Source: Celerinatantimonas sp046054195
GTDB lineage: Bacteria; Pseudomonadota; Gammaproteobacteria; Enterobacterales; Celerinatantimonadaceae
Reading direction: 5' to 3'
NCBI RefSeq assembly: GCF_046054195.1
Contig: NZ_JBEQCS010000008.1
Coordinates: forward strand, 1 to 64,000
DNA: 64,000 nt
Under the pieces are notes generated by a model, which searched no databases, was not told the origin of the DNA, and was given only the letters and a program-made list of their open reading frames with translations. Below, piece by piece: positions 62,452-64,000 of the stretch. Every line of letters starts with the position of its first letter. Position 1 is the stretch's first letter. Made by a program: the position numbers and the translations under genes.

Positions 62452-64000
62452 ATGTTAGAGAAAGGTTTTTCTAATCCGACCGATCGTGTTGTAAGACTCA
62501 AAACCATGATTCTGCAAGCTAAACCTTATGTAGAATCCGAACGAGCCGTGCTAGCAACCGAGGCCCATAAAGAGAATCAACATTTGCCTGCTGTTATGCG
62601 CCGGGCAAAAATGGTTGAAAAAATATTCAATGAATTGCCGGTGACTATTCGCCCTGATGAGCTGATTGTTGGGTCGGTAACCAAGCATCCGCGTTCGACT
62701 GAAATCTGCCCTGAGTTTTCATTCGATTGGGTAGAAAAAGAGTTCGAGACGATGGCTTCGCGAATGGCTGACCCATTTATTATTGAAAAACAAACCGCTC
62801 AGCAATTACATGATGCATTTTTGTATTGGCCGGGTAAAACCACCAGTGAGCTGGCTTCGTCATATATGTCCCAGTCAACGCATGACAGTATGGATAATGG
62901 CGTCTTTACGGTGGGTAACTACTATTTTGGCGGTGTTGGGCATGTTTGTGTCGATTATGGCAAAATTCTGAAAATTGGTTTTCAAGGAATTATCGACGAA
63001 GTCACAAGTGCGCTGGAAAATTTAGACAGAACTAAACCTGATTACATTAAAAAAGAACAGTTCTACCATGCAGTATTGATTAGCTATCAAGCTGCGATTA
63101 ATTATGCGCATCGTTATGCCGACGAAGCGGCGCGACTTGCTCAGCAAGAGCATAATCCGCAGCGAAAACAAGAACTCCAGCAGATCTCCAAAAACTGTCG
63201 CAGAGTCCCTGAATTTGGCGCAACTACCTTCTGGGAAGCCTGCCAAACATTCTGGTTTTTGCAAAGTATGTTGCAAATCGAATCCAGTGGCCATTCCATT
63301 TCACCGGGACGTTTTGACCAGTACATGTATCCATATTTAGCGGGCGATCATGCAATATCTGATGAGTTTGCCCAAGAGCTGGTGGATTGCTGCTGGATAA
63401 AACTCAACGATATCAATAAAACGCGTGATGAGGTCTCAGCTCAAGCATTTGCCGGTTACGCAGTGTTTCAAAATTTATGTGTTGGTGGCCAAAATGAACA
63501 AGGTTTAGATGCAACCAACCGTTTGAGTTATATGTGTATGGAAGCCTGCGCTCACGTTAGTTTGCCGCAGCCGTCATTTTCTATTCGAGTTTGGCAAGGC
63601 ACGCCAGATGAATTTTTGTTCCGAGCTTCAGAAGTGGTTCGCTTAGGGCTCGGTGTGCCAGCGATGTATAACGATGAGGTGATTATTCCAGCGCTGCAAA
63701 ACCGTGGTGTGTCACTTAAAGATGCTCGAAATTATTGCATTATTGGCTGCGTTGAACCGCAATGCCCGAATAAAACAGAAGGTTGGCACGATGCAGCATT
63801 CTTTAATGTGGCAAAAGTGCTCGAAATTACCCTGCACAATGGCCGGGTTGGCAATAAACAGCTAGGGCCAGTGACGGGTGAAATGACCCAATGGCATAGT
63901 ATCGAAGACTTTTATAGCGCATTTGAAAAACAGATGGCGCATTTTGTCCATAACTTGGTTGAAGCGTGTAATAGCGTCGATATGGCACATGCCGAACGCT
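62452..64000 (+). CDS. Glycyl radical diol dehydratase (B12-independent), partial at right edge
   Basis: The first 516 residues of a glycyl radical enzyme. The active-site set His164, His281, Ser282, Cys433, Glu435 (GCVEP) and Asp447 falls at the same numbers reported for the Clostridium butyricum B12-independent glycerol dehydratase, and KTEGWHDAAFFN follows the Cys loop. The C-terminal glycyl-radical loop lies beyond the window. Substrate 1,2-propanediol or glycerol. It needs a radical-SAM activase, not seen in the window but probably next. ATG at 62452 with GGGAG. Confidence 0.94.
   Translation, partial: MLEKGFSNPTDRVVRLKTMILQAKPYVESERAVLATEAHKENQHLPAVMRRAKMVEKIFNELPVTIRPDELIVGSVTKHPRSTEICPEFSFDWVEKEFETMASRMADPFIIEKQTAQQLHDAFLYWPGKTTSELASSYMSQSTHDSMDNGVFTVGNYYFGGVGHVCVDYGKILKIGFQGIIDEVTSALENLDRTKPDYIKKEQFYHAVLISYQAAINYAHRYADEAARLAQQEHNPQRKQELQQISKNCRRVPEFGATTFWEACQTFWFLQSMLQIESSGHSISPGRFDQYMYPYLAGDHAISDEFAQELVDCCWIKLNDINKTRDEVSAQAFAGYAVFQNLCVGGQNEQGLDATNRLSYMCMEACAHVSLPQPSFSIRVWQGTPDEFLFRASEVVRLGLGVPAMYNDEVIIPALQNRGVSLKDARNYCIIGCVEPQCPNKTEGWHDAAFFNVAKVLEITLHNGRVGNKQLGPVTGEMTQWHSIEDFYSAFEKQMAHFVHNLVEACNSVDMAHAER

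Noticed and set aside
62452..64000. Choline TMA-lyase (CutC) identity for the glycyl radical enzyme
   Set aside because: The Cys loop and the residues at 164, 281, 282 and 447 fit diol dehydratases; the CutC-type loop sequence is not present.
1..64000. CRISPR arrays
   Set aside because: No regularly spaced direct repeats were seen; the repeated elements are attC sites of differing sequence.

Overview
The window looks like the chromosome of a facultatively anaerobic, probably aquatic gammaproteobacterium with moderate GC. The evidence is the rpsU-yqeY-dnaG-rpoD order with a tRNA-Ile2(CAU) next to rpoD, the tsaD/plsY/folB/folK/uppP block, Vibrio-type integron cassette arrays and two chemoreceptors. 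I cannot fix the genus from sequence alone.

Layout. 1-510: the end of an IS3-family element interrupting a helicase gene. 1337-1904: tRNA-Ile2(CAU) split by a group I intron, plus a 3'-truncated second copy. 1997-10361: conserved core (rpoD, dnaG, yqeY, rpsU, tsaD, plsY, folB, folK, uppP). 10634-11020: a BamE-like lipoprotein. 11830-16302: glycine cleavage genes gcvT-gcvH-gcvP. 16644-21929 and 26959-30102: two arrays of AT-rich promoterless cassettes separated by attC sites. Each begins with a copy of the same 150-bp attI-like leader, and the second is flanked by a divergent, truncated integron integrase. Between them sits an operon (22631-26449) for a glutamate-decarboxylase-like enzyme, a Cache-domain membrane protein with a decayed kinase domain, and an MFS transporter.

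30370-43078 is accessory: two methyl-accepting chemotaxis proteins, an HxlR regulator divergent from a metallo-beta-lactamase-fold hydrolase and a Bcr/CflA-type pump, mannonate dehydratase beside a decayed GntR regulator, and small orphan genes. 43360-49542 is an RNA-repair locus: divergent RtcR activator, a sigma54-type promoter, a structured leader with a CCA-ending tRNA-like minihelix and a tRNA-shaped element, then slipin, RtcB ligase, an RlaP-type nucleotidyltransferase and a DEDDh exonuclease. No rtcA is present.

49776-52788 holds an L-2-hydroxyacid dehydrogenase, an alpha/beta hydrolase relative lacking the nucleophile serine, and a phosphoesterase. 52958 to the window edge is a glycyl-radical bacterial microcompartment: alcohol dehydrogenase, PduL, EutJ, flavoprotein, BMC-P vertex protein, PduO-C-like protein, acyl kinase, BMC-H, PduB, CoA-acylating aldehyde dehydrogenase, GrpU-like BMC-H with a pore cysteine, a DJ-1/PfpI protein and a glycyl radical diol dehydratase running off the right edge. 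Together these would dehydrate 1,2-propanediol (or glycerol) to an aldehyde inside a shell, reduce part to alcohol, oxidise part to acyl-CoA, and recover ATP through PduL and the kinase.

The most interesting items are the tRNA-like leader of the RNA-repair operon, the group I intron in tRNA-Ile2, the duplicated attI/decayed intI arrangement, and the glycyl-radical microcompartment.
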